A stretch of 64,000 bases of DNA from assembly GCA_021821195.1 (NCBI GenBank), contig JAKACT010000001.1, forward strand, positions 248,001-312,000, read 5' to 3'. Every line of letters starts with the position of its first letter. The first letter of the stretch is position 1. Position numbers and translations under genes: made by a program. Under the pieces are notes generated by a model. The model searched no databases, was not told the DNA's origin, and worked only from the letters and a program-made list of their open reading frames with translations. The DNA comes from Pseudomonadota bacterium (lineage in GTDB: Bacteria; Pseudomonadota; Gammaproteobacteria; Xanthomonadales; Xanthomonadaceae). This document shows, piece by piece, positions 16,301-24,072 of this stretch.

Positions 16301-16843
16301 CTCGGTTTCCTTGCGGCGCTCCTTGTACTTGGAGATGCCGGCGGCTTCCTCCAGGTAGACGCGCAACTCCTCGGGCTTGGCCTCGATGACCTGCGAGATC
16401 ATGCCCTGCTCGATGATCGAGTAGCTGCGCGGCCCAAGGCCGGTGCCGAGGAACAGGTCGGTGATGTCGCGGCGGCGGCACTTGCCGCCGTTGAGGTAGT
16501 AGCCGCTCTGGCCGTCGCGGCTGACCGTGCGCTTGACCGAGATCTCGTTGAACGCCGCGTATTCGCCGGTGATCGTGTGGTCGGAGTTGTCGAAGATCAG
16601 CTCGACGCTGGCCTGCGATACCGGCTTGCGCGCGGAGCTGCCGGAGAAGATCACGTCGGTGAGCGAGTCGCCGCGCAGGCGGCTGGCCGCGCTCTCGCCC
16701 ATCACCCAGCGGATCGCGTCGATGATGTTGGACTTGCCGCAGCCGTTCGGGCCGACGATGCCGGTCATGTTGGTCGGCAGGTGCAGCGTGGTCGGATCGA
16801 CGAAGGACTTGAAGCCGGACAGCTTGATGGTGGACAGGCGCAT
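13340..16843 (-). CDS. smc: Chromosome segregation ATPase SMC
   Basis: SMC (1167 residues) forms the condensin-like ring with ScpA and ScpB. The N-terminal ATPase half has Walker A GPNGCGKSN near residue 32. Two long coiled coils flank a hinge around residues 505-660. The C-terminal half has the signature LLSGGEKAMTAVALVFAIF and Walker B PFCLLDEVDAPLDEANV. The start MRLSTIKLSGFKSFVDP is the family start; a 10-codon upstream extension is unlikely. A TATACT -10-like sequence lies at 16963-16968 on the same strand just upstream. The partner genes scpA and scpB lie about 1 kb away on the opposite strand, so the whole complex is encoded in one neighbourhood. Confidence 0.98.
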   Translation of the reverse strand: MRLSTIKLSGFKSFVDPTTLHLPTNMTGIVGPNGCGKSNIIDAIRWVMGESAASRLRGDSLTDVIFSGSSARKPVSQASVELIFDNSDHTITGEYAAFNEISVKRTVSRDGQSGYYLNGGKCRRRDITDLFLGTGLGPRSYSIIEQGMISQVIEAKPEELRVYLEEAAGISKYKERRKETETRIRHTRENLDRLNDLREEVGKQLQHLARQAKQAEQYTAIQAERRVKDAEWKALEFRALDARLQGLREQLAREETRLEQLIAEQRHAESELETGRERRETASDALNTAQAAVYQVGSTLARVEQQIAHQRELSVRLQRARDEAQAALAELGSHISGDEQKLDVLREALAEAEPRLELLQEEDLLRQDALRDAEARLADWQQRWDAHSREQAEAARAGDVERTRIEHLDRQILDADRRRQQLREERAGLDLDTLTDAFEQLQLQHETQKESLESLTFDVETRKQATAEVQERQRAAQAELAELRKQAQAARGRLSSLETLQAAALGQEKGAARQWLETHGLNDAARVGERLQVDAGWENAVEAALGQLIEAVIVEAPEQLVDALGELGEGRLALVAGANDDTAYPVTSLASKVQGPRAIRRLLARLHAADTLNDARALQATLGEGDSVITRGGERLGDGWVRIARSGAAKQGALLREKEIQSLRGEIEQHQLRERELDATLTQLRDAHLVAEQQREDAQRQLYMAHRNVSELAGQLQSQQGRLENARNRIARIDAELAQLDEALEANKEQAAEARIRIEDALGRMGNLESARQTLENERRYLTDKREAARTAARESRDAAHALALTLESQRVQAVALAQALERMGGQRGQLDSRLGDLAAQMAEGDAPVQALEAERQAALEERVRADRALAQARSTLEGIDAELRQHEQVRQQRDAQALAQREAIGQRRLDQQALVLKAEQFTAAVVEAGFVMDEVLNTLPENADAGAWERTVGELDAKLRRLEPVNLAAIAEHAEAAQRKEYLDAQDADLSAALETLEEAIRKIDRETRGRFRDTFDRVNAGVQELYPRLFGGGHAYLELTGDDLLDTGVTIMARPPGKRVSNITLLSGGEKAMTAVALVFAIFRLNPAPFCLLDEVDAPLDEANVGRFTAMVSEMSEAVQFLFVTHNKATMEAARQLSGVTMREPGVSRLVSVDLAEAARLAGAA

Positions 16844-16962
16844 GCGCGACGGTGGACCCTTGGCGGCGCGCACTCGCGCCGCTGGAAAATTGGACTGACT
16901 CGATCCCCTAAACCATTGTTTTATCTAAGGGAAACTCTGCGGCAACCTGATGCCGACAGATG

Positions 16963-16968
16963 AGTATA
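16963..16968 (-). promoter_or_regulatory. Possible -10 element of smc
   Basis: TATACT on the minus strand lies 120 nt before the smc ATG, at the end of bolA. No convincing -35 is present at the expected distance. The leader between it and smc carries an imperfect inverted repeat around 16909-16931. Confidence 0.3.
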
Positions 16969-16974
16969 GCGGCG

Positions 16975-17286
16975 CTATGCGGCCTCGTCGGGGGTACGCG
17001 CGCGGATCGCCAGCGCGTGGATGTCGGTCTGCATCATCTCGCCCAGCGCGGCGTAGACCAGCCGGTGGCGGGCCAGCGGCAGCTTGCCGGCGAAGGCGGC
17101 ACTGACGATATCGACACCGAAATGCCCCTGCCCGCCGCGCGCACCGGCATGCCCGGCGTGCTTGTGGCTGTCGTCGGTGACCTCCAGCGAGAGCGGTGCC
17201 AGCGCCTGCGACAGCCGCTCGCGGATGCGCTCGACCCGTATCGGGTTCAACCGCGGGATGTCCGCCTCGCTCCAGCCGCCGCTCAC
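16975..17286 (-). CDS. BolA family protein
   Basis: The protein has 103 residues with the BolA fold signature: [26 protein letters not shown], then [41 protein letters not shown]. BolA proteins pair with monothiol glutaredoxins to bind and traffic Fe-S clusters, and some act as regulators. The conserved histidines around SHKHAGH and in ARHR are present. The start is a GTG that overlaps the yciI stop in the sequence GTGA, so the two genes are translationally coupled. BolA, YciI and SMC neighbours are common in xanthomonads. Which BolA paralogue this is cannot be told from sequence alone. Confidence 0.92.
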   Translation of the reverse strand: MSGGWSEADIPRLNPIRVERIRERLSQALAPLSLEVTDDSHKHAGHAGARGGQGHFGVDIVSAAFAGKLPLARHRLVYAALGEMMQTDIHALAIRARTPDEAA

Positions 17287-17582
17287 GGCAGCACCTTGCG
17301 GAACGGCCGCACGTCCACCCGCGTGTATACCCCGGCGGCACGGTAGGGATCGGCGTCGGCCCAGGCGCGGGCGGCCTCCAGCGAATCGAACCGGGCCACC
17401 ACCAGGCTGCCCGAGAACCCAGCCGGACCCGGATCCTCGGCGTCGATGGCCGGGCACGGGCCGGCCAGCAGTAGCCGGCCCTCGTCGCGCAGCGCGTGCA
17501 GGCGTGCCAGGTGTTCCGGCCGCGCGGCCTGCCGCTTTGCCAGCACGTCCTGTCCGTCGTAGCCCTCGATCACGTACCACAT
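17283..17582 (-). CDS. YciI-like protein
   Basis: This is a 99-residue protein of the YciI family, with a dimeric ferredoxin-like fold ([20 protein letters not shown] at the start, [18 protein letters not shown] in the middle, [22 protein letters not shown] near the end). The conserved His in [11 protein letters not shown] and the Asp in ADADPY are the presumed catalytic pair, but the reaction is unknown for most members. A GGAGGG site stands about 9 nt before the ATG. A TACAAT -10 at 17613-17618 on the same strand may be its promoter. It overlaps bolA by 4 bp. Confidence 0.9.
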   Translation of the reverse strand: MWYVIEGYDGQDVLAKRQAARPEHLARLHALRDEGRLLLAGPCPAIDAEDPGPAGFSGSLVVARFDSLEAARAWADADPYRAAGVYTRVDVRPFRKVLP

Positions 17583-17872
17583 CGCATCCGCCCTCCATGA
17601 ACCATTGCCGCCATTGTAGGGGCGGCCAGTGGACAGCCGCGGCGGCAGCCCGTACCCTTGGCCGATCGTGTAAGGCCCGATCCCGCGGCCCGCGCGGCCA
17701 TCCGGCGCCCCACACGCCGCCCCGCGCCCGCCGATCCGGCCTCCCGCCACCCGTTCCGATGCCGCCCGCTGGCCGGGTGCATGCGCGCAGTGGCGGATTG
17801 CTGCAGGCGCAAGGTGACCCGGCCGGTACGGCCATCGACACATGCCGTGGCCCGGAGGGGGCCGCAAACCAG
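17583..17872. other. Divergent intergenic region between yciI and scpA
   Basis: These 290 bp separate the leftward yciI-bolA-smc group from the rightward scpA-scpB-rluB group. A TACAAT hexamer (minus strand, 17613-17618) fits a yciI promoter. For scpA I see a GGAGG site at 17854-17858 but no clear promoter. No further gene is supported. Confidence 0.4.
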
Positions 17873-18805
17873 ATGACATCCGAATCCAGCAGCGGCCCGG
17901 CGGCCGATGCCCCCGCCCACAATCCGAGCATGCGCCCCGAACAGCAGGCCGCGCCGCAGCAGCAGGAAATGCCGCTGGCGATGGTGCTTGGACAGCCGGT
18001 GGTGGAAATCCCGAGGGATCTCTACATCCCGCCGGACGCGCTGGAAGTCATCCTCGACGCCTTCGAGGGCCCGCTGGACCTGCTGCTGTACCTGATCCGC
18101 CGGCAGAACCTGGACATCCTCGACATCCCCGTCGCCGAGATCACCCGGCAGTACGTGGACTACATCCAGGCCATGCACGAGATGCGCTTCGAGCTGGCCG
18201 CCGAATACCTGGTCATGGCCGCGATCCTGGCCGAGATCAAGTCGCGCATGCTGCTGCCGCGTCCGCCCAGCGAGGAAGGCGTGGAAGAGGATCCGCGCGC
18301 CGACCTGGTGCGCAGGCTGCAGGAGTACGAGCGCTACAAGAAGGCCGCCGAGGACCTGGACACGCTGCCGCGGCAGGACCGCGACACCAGCGTGGCCATG
18401 GCCCACGTGCCCGACCGCGCCGCCGTGCGGCTGCCGCCCCCGGTCGAACTGAAGGAAATGCTGCTGGCCCTGCACGACGTGTTCAAGCGCGCCGAGCTGT
18501 ACACCCAGCACGCGATCAAACGCGACGCACTGAGCGTGCGCCAGCGCATGGGCGAACTGCTGGAGCGGCTGGCCGGTGGCGCCTTCCACCGCTTCGAATC
18601 GCTGTTCACCGTGGAGGAAGGCAAGCTGGGCGTGGTGGTCACCTTCCTCGGCCTGCTCACGCTCGCCAAGGAACAGCTGATCGACATCGTGCAGGAGGCG
18701 CCGCTGGCGCCGATCTACGTGAAGTCGCTGACTTCGGGCGAAGACGCGCCCGCGCTGGACGAGCTGTCCAGCGAGTTCGATGACGCAACCGGGCCGAACG
18801 CATGA
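17873..18805 (+). CDS. scpA: Segregation and condensation protein A
   Basis: ScpA (310 residues) is the kleisin that closes the SMC ring. The conserved core starts after an N-terminal extension of about 55 residues rich in Gln, Pro and Ala, with [25 protein letters not shown] and [18 protein letters not shown]. The C-terminal winged helix ([28 protein letters not shown], split here as two motifs) binds the SMC head. The ATG at 17873 lies 14 nt after GGAGG. The stop overlaps the scpB start by 4 bp (ATGA). Confidence 0.95.
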   Translation: MTSESSSGPAADAPAHNPSMRPEQQAAPQQQEMPLAMVLGQPVVEIPRDLYIPPDALEVILDAFEGPLDLLLYLIRRQNLDILDIPVAEITRQYVDYIQAMHEMRFELAAEYLVMAAILAEIKSRMLLPRPPSEEGVEEDPRADLVRRLQEYERYKKAAEDLDTLPRQDRDTSVAMAHVPDRAAVRLPPPVELKEMLLALHDVFKRAELYTQHAIKRDALSVRQRMGELLERLAGGAFHRFESLFTVEEGKLGVVVTFLGLLTLAKEQLIDIVQEAPLAPIYVKSLTSGEDAPALDELSSEFDDATGPNA

Positions 18806-19623
18806 CCGACATCGACCAATCCCTTGTCACCCGTATCGTCGAGGCCGCGCTGCTGGCGTCGCACCAGCCGCTGACGCTGGTCCAGCTGAAGGGCCTGTTC
18901 CCGCTGGACGAGCCGGCGCCAGGGGACAGCGTGGAAACCGCGCTGGCCGAGCTGCAGGCGGCCTGCGCGACGCGCGGCGTGGAACTGGTCGAGGTGGCCT
19001 CGGGCTGGCGCTTCCAGGTCAAGGGAGATGTCCACCCGTGGGTGGCACGGCTGTGGTCCGAGCGGCAGGCCAAGTACACCCGCGCGACGCTGGAGACGCT
19101 GGCGCTGATTGCCTACCGCCAGCCGATCACCCGCGGCGAGATCGAGCAGATCCGCGGCGTCACCGTGAACAGCAGCATCATCAAGGCGCTGGAAGAGCGC
19201 GAGTGGATCCGCGTGGTCGGCCATCGCGACGTGCCCGGCAAGCCCGAGCTGCTGGCCACCACCAAGACCTTCCTCGATTACTTCGGACTGAAGCGGCTGG
19301 ACGAACTGCCGCCGCTGTCGGAGCTGAAGGAGATCGGCGAGCTGGAACCGCAGCTGCCGTTCGCGCCGGCCATTCCGGCCGGGATGTCCGGCGGCGAAAT
19401 GGTGTCAGGGACCATTTCCGATGAAAACGACGCCATCGGGCAGCAAGACGAGGAAATGGTCCCTGACACCATTTCCATACCGGAGCAGTCGGATACAGAC
19501 GTCGACTCCGCTTCAGCAGACCAAGCTTTCGCAAGCGAAGACGCGAGCGAACCCCAACCCAACCAAGAACCCCACGGAGACGACGCGGATACCGCATCGT
19601 CGGAGCACACAGATGAGCAATGA
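18802..19623 (+). CDS. scpB: Segregation and condensation protein B with repeat-derived tail
   Basis: ScpB (273 residues) binds ScpA as a dimer and belongs to the SMC complex. The two winged-helix domains occupy about residues 1-185 (VEAALLASHQPLTLVQL, LETLALIAYRQPITRGEIEQIRGV, GRPELLATT-like PGKPELLATTKTFLDYFGL). From about residue 199 on, the frame reads straight through an inverted REP-like repeat pair (19396-19475), which encodes EMVSGTIS and EEMVPDTIS. An acidic, Ser/Asp/Glu-rich tail follows whose DNA is visibly less GC-rich than its neighbours. The last 11 bp overlap rluB. The conserved domains look intact, so the protein should work; the tail is probably a recent addition. Confidence 0.93.
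   Translation: MTDIDQSLVTRIVEAALLASHQPLTLVQLKGLFPLDEPAPGDSVETALAELQAACATRGVELVEVASGWRFQVKGDVHPWVARLWSERQAKYTRATLETLALIAYRQPITRGEIEQIRGVTVNSSIIKALEEREWIRVVGHRDVPGKPELLATTKTFLDYFGLKRLDELPPLSELKEIGELEPQLPFAPAIPAGMSGGEMVSGTISDENDAIGQQDEEMVPDTISIPEQSDTDVDSASADQAFASEDASEPQPNQEPHGDDADTASSEHTDEQ
19396..19475. repeat. Inverted pair of REP-like palindromes (REPIN-like) inside scpB
   Basis: Two 24-base copies, 19396-19419 and 19452-19475, are exact reverse complements of each other, separated by 32 bp. Each copy is itself a near-palindrome: 8-base arms GAAATGGT and ACCATTTC around GTCAGGG (or CCCTGAC). This is the layout of paired REP elements that are mobilised in trans by RAYT transposases. No RAYT gene is in the window, and I noticed no further copy here. 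The pair lies in frame within the scpB coding sequence and adds residues without a stop. Confidence 0.8.
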
Positions 19624-21262
19624 CACCCCCCGCCGCCCGCTGAGCCTGAAGCGCGCCGCCACCGAAACCGCCGCCCCGCAGATCAGCGAGCGCCTGCACA
19701 AGGTGCTGGCGCAGGCCGGCCTCGGCTCGCGCCGCGCGCTGGAAGCACGCATCGCCGACGGCCTGGTCAAGGTCAACGGCGAGGTCGCGCAGACCGGCAT
19801 GAGCATCACCGGCGGCGACAAGATCGAGATCGACGGCCGCACCTTCGTGGCCAGCGCGCTGACCGATCCGCCGCGCGTGCTGATGTACAACAAGCCGGAA
19901 GGCGAAGTGACCACCCGCGAAGACCCCGAAGGCCGCCCGACCATCTTCGACGCGCTGCCGTCGCTGAAGGGCGCGCGCTGGATCGCGATCGGCCGCCTCG
20001 ACATCAACACCACCGGCCTGCTGCTGCTCACCACCGACGGCGAGCTGGCCAACGCGATGATGCATCCCAGCCACGAGGTGGAACGCGAATACGTCTGCCG
20101 CGTGCGTGCGCCGGAAGGCGAGGAAACCGTGTCCGACAAGCTCGTCGACCGACTGGCCCGCGGCGTTGCGCTGGAGGACGGCCCGGCCAAGTTCGACGAG
20201 ATCGAACGCGTGACCGGCGCCAACGCCCCGCAGGAAAGCAGCCACGACTGGTTCCGGGTGCTGCTGAAGGAAGGCCGCAACCGCGAAGTGCGCCGGTTGT
20301 GGGAATCGCAGGGCTGCCAGGTCAGCCGCCTCAAGCGCATCCGCTACGGCCAGGTGCGCCTGCCGCAGCCGCTGCTGCGCGGGCACTCGCAGGAGCTGCC
20401 GCAGGCCGAGGTCGAGGCGCTGCGCAAGGCAGTCGGGCTGGAAGACGGCGCGCCGTCCGCGCTGACGCTGATGCCGGTGCTGGGCCAGCGCAAGGCCGGC
20501 AAGACCGTGGTCGCCGGCAACGCCCGTGGCCATGGCTACGTCGGCGGCCACACCACCGCCGATGAAGGCCGCGAACTGCGCCGCTTCGACGCCTTCCGCG
20601 AGGATCGCGGTCGCCGTGGCGCCCCCCGCAAGCCCGGTGGCCTGACCGTCAGCGGCGAAATGGCCGCGGCGCAGCGCGACAAGCGCCTGAAGGTGAAGGG
20701 TCCGCGCCAGCCGGGCCAGCGCATGAAGCCCGGCGAGCAGCGCGGCGACAACCCGGCGGCGATGCGTACCTGGTTCGTACCGGATGGCGTGGACACCGGC
20801 CCGTCCGGCCACCGCAACCCCGGCCAGCGTGGGCCGAAGAAGTTCGGCGACAAGCCCTATGGCGAACGTAGCGGCGGCGCAGGCCGCCCCGGCGGCGGCA
20901 AGCCGCGCGGGCCGGGAGCCGGTTTCGGCGGCGACGCCCGCGGCCCCAAGCCGTTCGGTGAGCGCGGCCCGCGCCGCGAAGGCGGCCCGGGCGCCGGTGA
21001 AGCGCGCCCACAGCGCGCGCCCAAGCCCTACGGCCATCCGGGCAATGCCCCGCACTTCCCGTCCGACCATGCCCACGGCGGCGGCTTCAATCCCTACGGC
21101 GGCGCCGGCCACGGCGACGCCCGCGGCCCGCGTGGCCCGCGGCCCGGTGGCCCACGTCCGGGCGGCCCGCGTCCGGGCGGCAACCGCAATGGTCCCGGCA
21201 ATGGCCCGCGTGGCCCGCGTCCGGCCGGCGGCAACCGCGGCCCACGCGGCGGTGGCAGGTAA
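19613..21262 (+). CDS. rluB: 23S rRNA pseudouridine synthase RluB-like, with long Gly/Arg/Pro tail
   Basis: RluB makes pseudouridine 2605 in 23S rRNA. An S4 RNA-binding domain (ISERLHKVLAQAGLGSRRAL) is followed by the RsuA-family catalytic domain, with the catalytic Asp in GRLDINTTGLLLLTTDGEL and the LKEGRNREVRRL motif. The conserved enzyme ends near residue 280, about the full length of E. coli RluB (291). Another 270 residues follow (20446-21262), basic and low in complexity, rich in Gly, Arg, Pro and Lys, ending in tandem RPGGP and RGPRP units. This looks like a disordered RGG-type RNA-binding tail. The ATG at 19613 overlaps the scpB end by 11 bp. Confidence 0.93.
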   Translation: MSNDTPRRPLSLKRAATETAAPQISERLHKVLAQAGLGSRRALEARIADGLVKVNGEVAQTGMSITGGDKIEIDGRTFVASALTDPPRVLMYNKPEGEVTTREDPEGRPTIFDALPSLKGARWIAIGRLDINTTGLLLLTTDGELANAMMHPSHEVEREYVCRVRAPEGEETVSDKLVDRLARGVALEDGPAKFDEIERVTGANAPQESSHDWFRVLLKEGRNREVRRLWESQGCQVSRLKRIRYGQVRLPQPLLRGHSQELPQAEVEALRKAVGLEDGAPSALTLMPVLGQRKAGKTVVAGNARGHGYVGGHTTADEGRELRRFDAFREDRGRRGAPRKPGGLTVSGEMAAAQRDKRLKVKGPRQPGQRMKPGEQRGDNPAAMRTWFVPDGVDTGPSGHRNPGQRGPKKFGDKPYGERSGGAGRPGGGKPRGPGAGFGGDARGPKPFGERGPRREGGPGAGEARPQRAPKPYGHPGNAPHFPSDHAHGGGFNPYGGAGHGDARGPRGPRPGGPRPGGPRPGGNRNGPGNGPRGPRPAGGNRGPRGGGR

Positions 21263-21291
21263 GCCACGGCGTTTTCCACCTGATGCAATAC

Positions 21292-21319
21292 CATCACGCC
21301 CGCAGCCGTGGGCGTGATG
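21292..21319 (+). terminator. Terminator of scpA-scpB-rluB
   Basis: A perfect 10-bp stem (21292-21301 with 21310-21319, CATCACGCCC and its complement) with an 8-nt loop is followed by a short TTT. It lies 30 bp after the rluB stop, in the gap between convergent genes. Confidence 0.6.
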
Positions 21320-21371
21320 TTTCCAGCGGCACGACCGCCAGTTCGCTAATGCGCCGCGGGCACGCCCGCCA

Positions 21372-23423
21372 TCACCCCTGCGCTGGCGACGGGCCCTGCT
21401 GCCAAGGCCCGCTAGCATGGGGCGGCTGCAGCGGCCCTTCGACCACCCGCCACTCGGCCAGCCCCGCCTCGCGCAGGCGGGCCAGGTCGGCCTCGCTGCA
21501 GGCGGCATCGACCTCGACCCGAGCCAGGCAAATCGCCTGGTTGCGGCCGCTGGCCTTGGCCAGGTACAGCGCGGAATCCGCCAGCCCAAGCGCGGCCGCC
21601 CACGACTGCCCCGGCATCATCGGATAGGCCACGATGCCCAGCGAAACGCTGGCCGGGATCGCCTGTCCCTCGAACATGATCGGTTCGCCGCCAATGGCAT
21701 CGAGCACCTTCCTCGCCACCAGCGGCAGCGCCGCGGCCGGCGTGGTGGGCAGTACCAGCACGAACTCTTCGCCGCCCCAGCGCGCCACCACGTCGTTCTG
21801 GCGCAGCTTCGCCTGCAGGCGCTTGACTGTTTCCACCAGCACCGCATCGCCCGCCGCGTGCCCGCGCGTGTCGTTGATCCGCTTGAACAAGTCCAGGTCC
21901 AGCAGCATCAAGCCGATGCCCTGCCCGGTGGGCGCCTGCTCCATCTGCTGCTGCAGCCCGTCCAGCATGGCCTGGGCGTGCCGGCGGTTGAATGCGCCGG
22001 TCAACGCATCGGTAGCCGACTGCAGGGCCAGCGCGGCGTTGACATGGGTCAGCTTGCGGTTTGCCCGCCGCGCGCGCTTGATCGATTGCCAGAACCCCAG
22101 CAACACCAGCCCCAGGATGATCGCGAGCGCGATCCACAGGCGCTGCTTCCAGCCTTCGGCCTCCAGCTGGCTTTGCTTGAGCTTGTTCTGCGCCGCAAGC
22201 TTCTCGATCTCGTCGGCCCTGCGCTGGGCGGAATATTTTTCCTGCAGGTCCAGCACTGCGGTTTCGCGCGCCTGCATCGCGCGTTTTTCCTGCAGGTCGG
22301 TGATGGTTTGCAGGGCGTCCAACGCTTCTTCGTAGCGCCTGGCTTCGCGCAGCACCCGCACCAGTTCCTGGGTGATCCCCAGCGTATAAACCTCGATATC
22401 CTCCTTCTTCGACAGCTCGATGGATTCGCGCAGCGCAGCCACGCCCTGGTCCACCTGCCCCAGCCCGGCCTGGGCAATGCCGATGTTGGCCAGCGGCGCG
22501 ATTGATTCGCGCTCCCTCCCTTCCCCACGCGCCAGCGCCAGCGCCTGCCGCGCATATTGCAACGTCCGCGGGTAGCCGCCGGGCTGCGACAGCCAGAAGT
22601 CGGCCAGGTTGTTCAGGATGATGATCTTGTCGCTGATCAGGTCCCGGTCATCGCCCACCAGCACCAACGCCTTCTCCAGCGCTGCGCGCTGCTTCGCGCG
22701 CTCCCCGGTGAGCGAATAGGCGTGGCCGAGGTCCAGCAGGATGGTGGGGCGCTGGGCTAGGTAGCCGATGTCCTCGGCCAGCCGGAAGGCATCGTTGCCG
22801 AGGTCGATGGCCCGCTTGGGGTCGCCACGATCCGCGTTCAGCGACGCCATTACGGCCAGATATTCCACCTCCGCCGCCACGTCACCGTCTTTCTTCGCCA
22901 GCTCGCTGGCGCGCACCAAGAGCGAAATGGCTTCGTTGTAGTCGTCTTGCCACTTGCCCAGAGCGGCCTGCGCCGACAGCAGTTCCCGCATGGCCTCCTG
23001 CGAACCCAACTGCTGCTGCAGGGCCCCAGCTTCGCGCAGGCGGGCGACGGCGGCCGCCCTGGTCGACTTGGCCGCGCCGCCGTCGTAGAACGCCGCCAGC
23101 GCCAGGTCGAAACGGCAGCGCACGCAGTCCTCGTCGTCGGCCATCCGCTCCAGCGCAGCGATGCTGGCGCGACGCACCTGCGGATGTTGGCCGCGCCTGG
23201 ATAAATCCAGCAGCGCACCGTGGTAGCTGGCGCGACGGGCCAGCGGCGCGTCCTTGCCCGGCACGTCATCCACCGCCTGCAGGCGGGTGATGGCTGCCGA
23301 TACCGACGGATAGCCATGCGCTTGGAAATCGCCCAGCACGTCGTCCATCCGCTCTTGCGCCATCGCCAGCGGCGATAGCATGCACAGCAACAACGCCGCG
23401 ACCAGCTGGATTCCAGATTTCAT
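21372..23423 (-). CDS. Periplasmic TPR sensor diguanylate cyclase (GGDEF)
   Basis: The protein has 683 residues. A signal peptide (MKSGIQLVAALLLCMLSPLAMAQ) precedes a periplasmic region of TPR-like helices (about 40-420), one transmembrane helix (LWIALAIILGLVLLGFW, near 427-445) and a cytoplasmic GGDEF domain (about 480-640). The active-site motif is GGEEF at residues 550-554, a functional variant. An RxxD inhibitory site (RQND, 541-544) sits five residues before it, so product inhibition by c-di-GMP is expected. There is no EAL domain. The start at 23423 was chosen because the signal peptide follows directly; a longer in-frame extension is not needed. The gene converges on rluB. Confidence 0.92.
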   Translation of the reverse strand: MKSGIQLVAALLLCMLSPLAMAQERMDDVLGDFQAHGYPSVSAAITRLQAVDDVPGKDAPLARRASYHGALLDLSRRGQHPQVRRASIAALERMADDEDCVRCRFDLALAAFYDGGAAKSTRAAAVARLREAGALQQQLGSQEAMRELLSAQAALGKWQDDYNEAISLLVRASELAKKDGDVAAEVEYLAVMASLNADRGDPKRAIDLGNDAFRLAEDIGYLAQRPTILLDLGHAYSLTGERAKQRAALEKALVLVGDDRDLISDKIIILNNLADFWLSQPGGYPRTLQYARQALALARGEGRERESIAPLANIGIAQAGLGQVDQGVAALRESIELSKKEDIEVYTLGITQELVRVLREARRYEEALDALQTITDLQEKRAMQARETAVLDLQEKYSAQRRADEIEKLAAQNKLKQSQLEAEGWKQRLWIALAIILGLVLLGFWQSIKRARRANRKLTHVNAALALQSATDALTGAFNRRHAQAMLDGLQQQMEQAPTGQGIGLMLLDLDLFKRINDTRGHAAGDAVLVETVKRLQAKLRQNDVVARWGGEEFVLVLPTTPAAALPLVARKVLDAIGGEPIMFEGQAIPASVSLGIVAYPMMPGQSWAAALGLADSALYLAKASGRNQAICLARVEVDAACSEADLARLREAGLAEWRVVEGPLQPPHASGPWQQGPSPAQG

Positions 23424-23565
23424 CGCCCCCCCAAGCCCCACCGGATTGTTGTACTCCCTTGCACGCCGCGGCTGCGTGACCACGTTGGCAATCACCGCGC
23501 AAACACCCCGCGCCAGCACCATGCCAGCGGCGCGGTAAGCTCGCCACACCCCAAAGGAGCCCCCC

Positions 23566-23949
23566 ATGCACGCGATCTTGTCGATCCTGCTACTGCTTGC
23601 CGACCCGCAGGCAGCAACCGCCACGGCCATGGACTATAGCGAAGCCAAGCGCCTGGCCGATGCCGACGAGGCCGCGGTGACTGGCCCGGCCAAGGAGGAA
23701 CTGCTGGCGGCGCAGGCCGCGCTGTTGGATGCCGGCGTGGCCGAATGCAACCGCTTCGACCTGCGCGGCGACGTCACCCCCTTCGTGGTGGTGATGCAGC
23801 TGGATGCGCAGGGGCGGGTCCAGCAAACCTGGCGGCAAGGCGGCTCGCCGCTGGCGATCTGCCTGCAGCGCTACGTGCGCGACAAGACGCTGGTGGCGCC
23901 GCCAACGGCGCCGTTCCACGCCTCGCTGGAGATCAGCTTCGACAAGTAG
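23566..23949 (+). CDS. Small exported protein of unknown function
   Basis: This 127-residue protein has a short hydrophobic N-terminus (MHAILSILLLLADPQAATA), probably a signal peptide. An Ala/Glu-rich helix follows, then a beta-rich part with two cysteines (GVAECNRFDLRGDVTPFVVV and PLAICLQRYVRD). The segment VVVMQLDAQGRVQQTWRQGGSPLA resembles TonB-C-like or related small periplasmic folds only vaguely. I do not recognise a function. An AAAGGAG site precedes the ATG. It is divergent from the diguanylate cyclase gene, 142 bp away, and followed by the pirin gene. Confidence 0.75.
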   Translation: MHAILSILLLLADPQAATATAMDYSEAKRLADADEAAVTGPAKEELLAAQAALLDAGVAECNRFDLRGDVTPFVVVMQLDAQGRVQQTWRQGGSPLAICLQRYVRDKTLVAPPTAPFHASLEISFDK

Positions 23950-24072
23950 CCCGAATAATCAGCATAAATAGAACAATTCGTCATTTTGCAGCGGATTGAA
24001 TCGAATTTACGCGCAATCCATGATGGCACCCAAGGCAACCGGCACCGCGCCGGCCCGCATTGGAGCAACGCC

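Noticed and set aside
13736-16963. A 1075-codon open frame on the plus strand
   Set aside because: It is antisense to smc, rich in Leu/Gln/Arg/Ala as the complement of a coiled coil.
19181-21589. An 802-codon minus-strand open frame opposite scpB and rluB
   Set aside because: It is the complement of the Gly/Arg/Pro tail and other coding DNA, with no domain.
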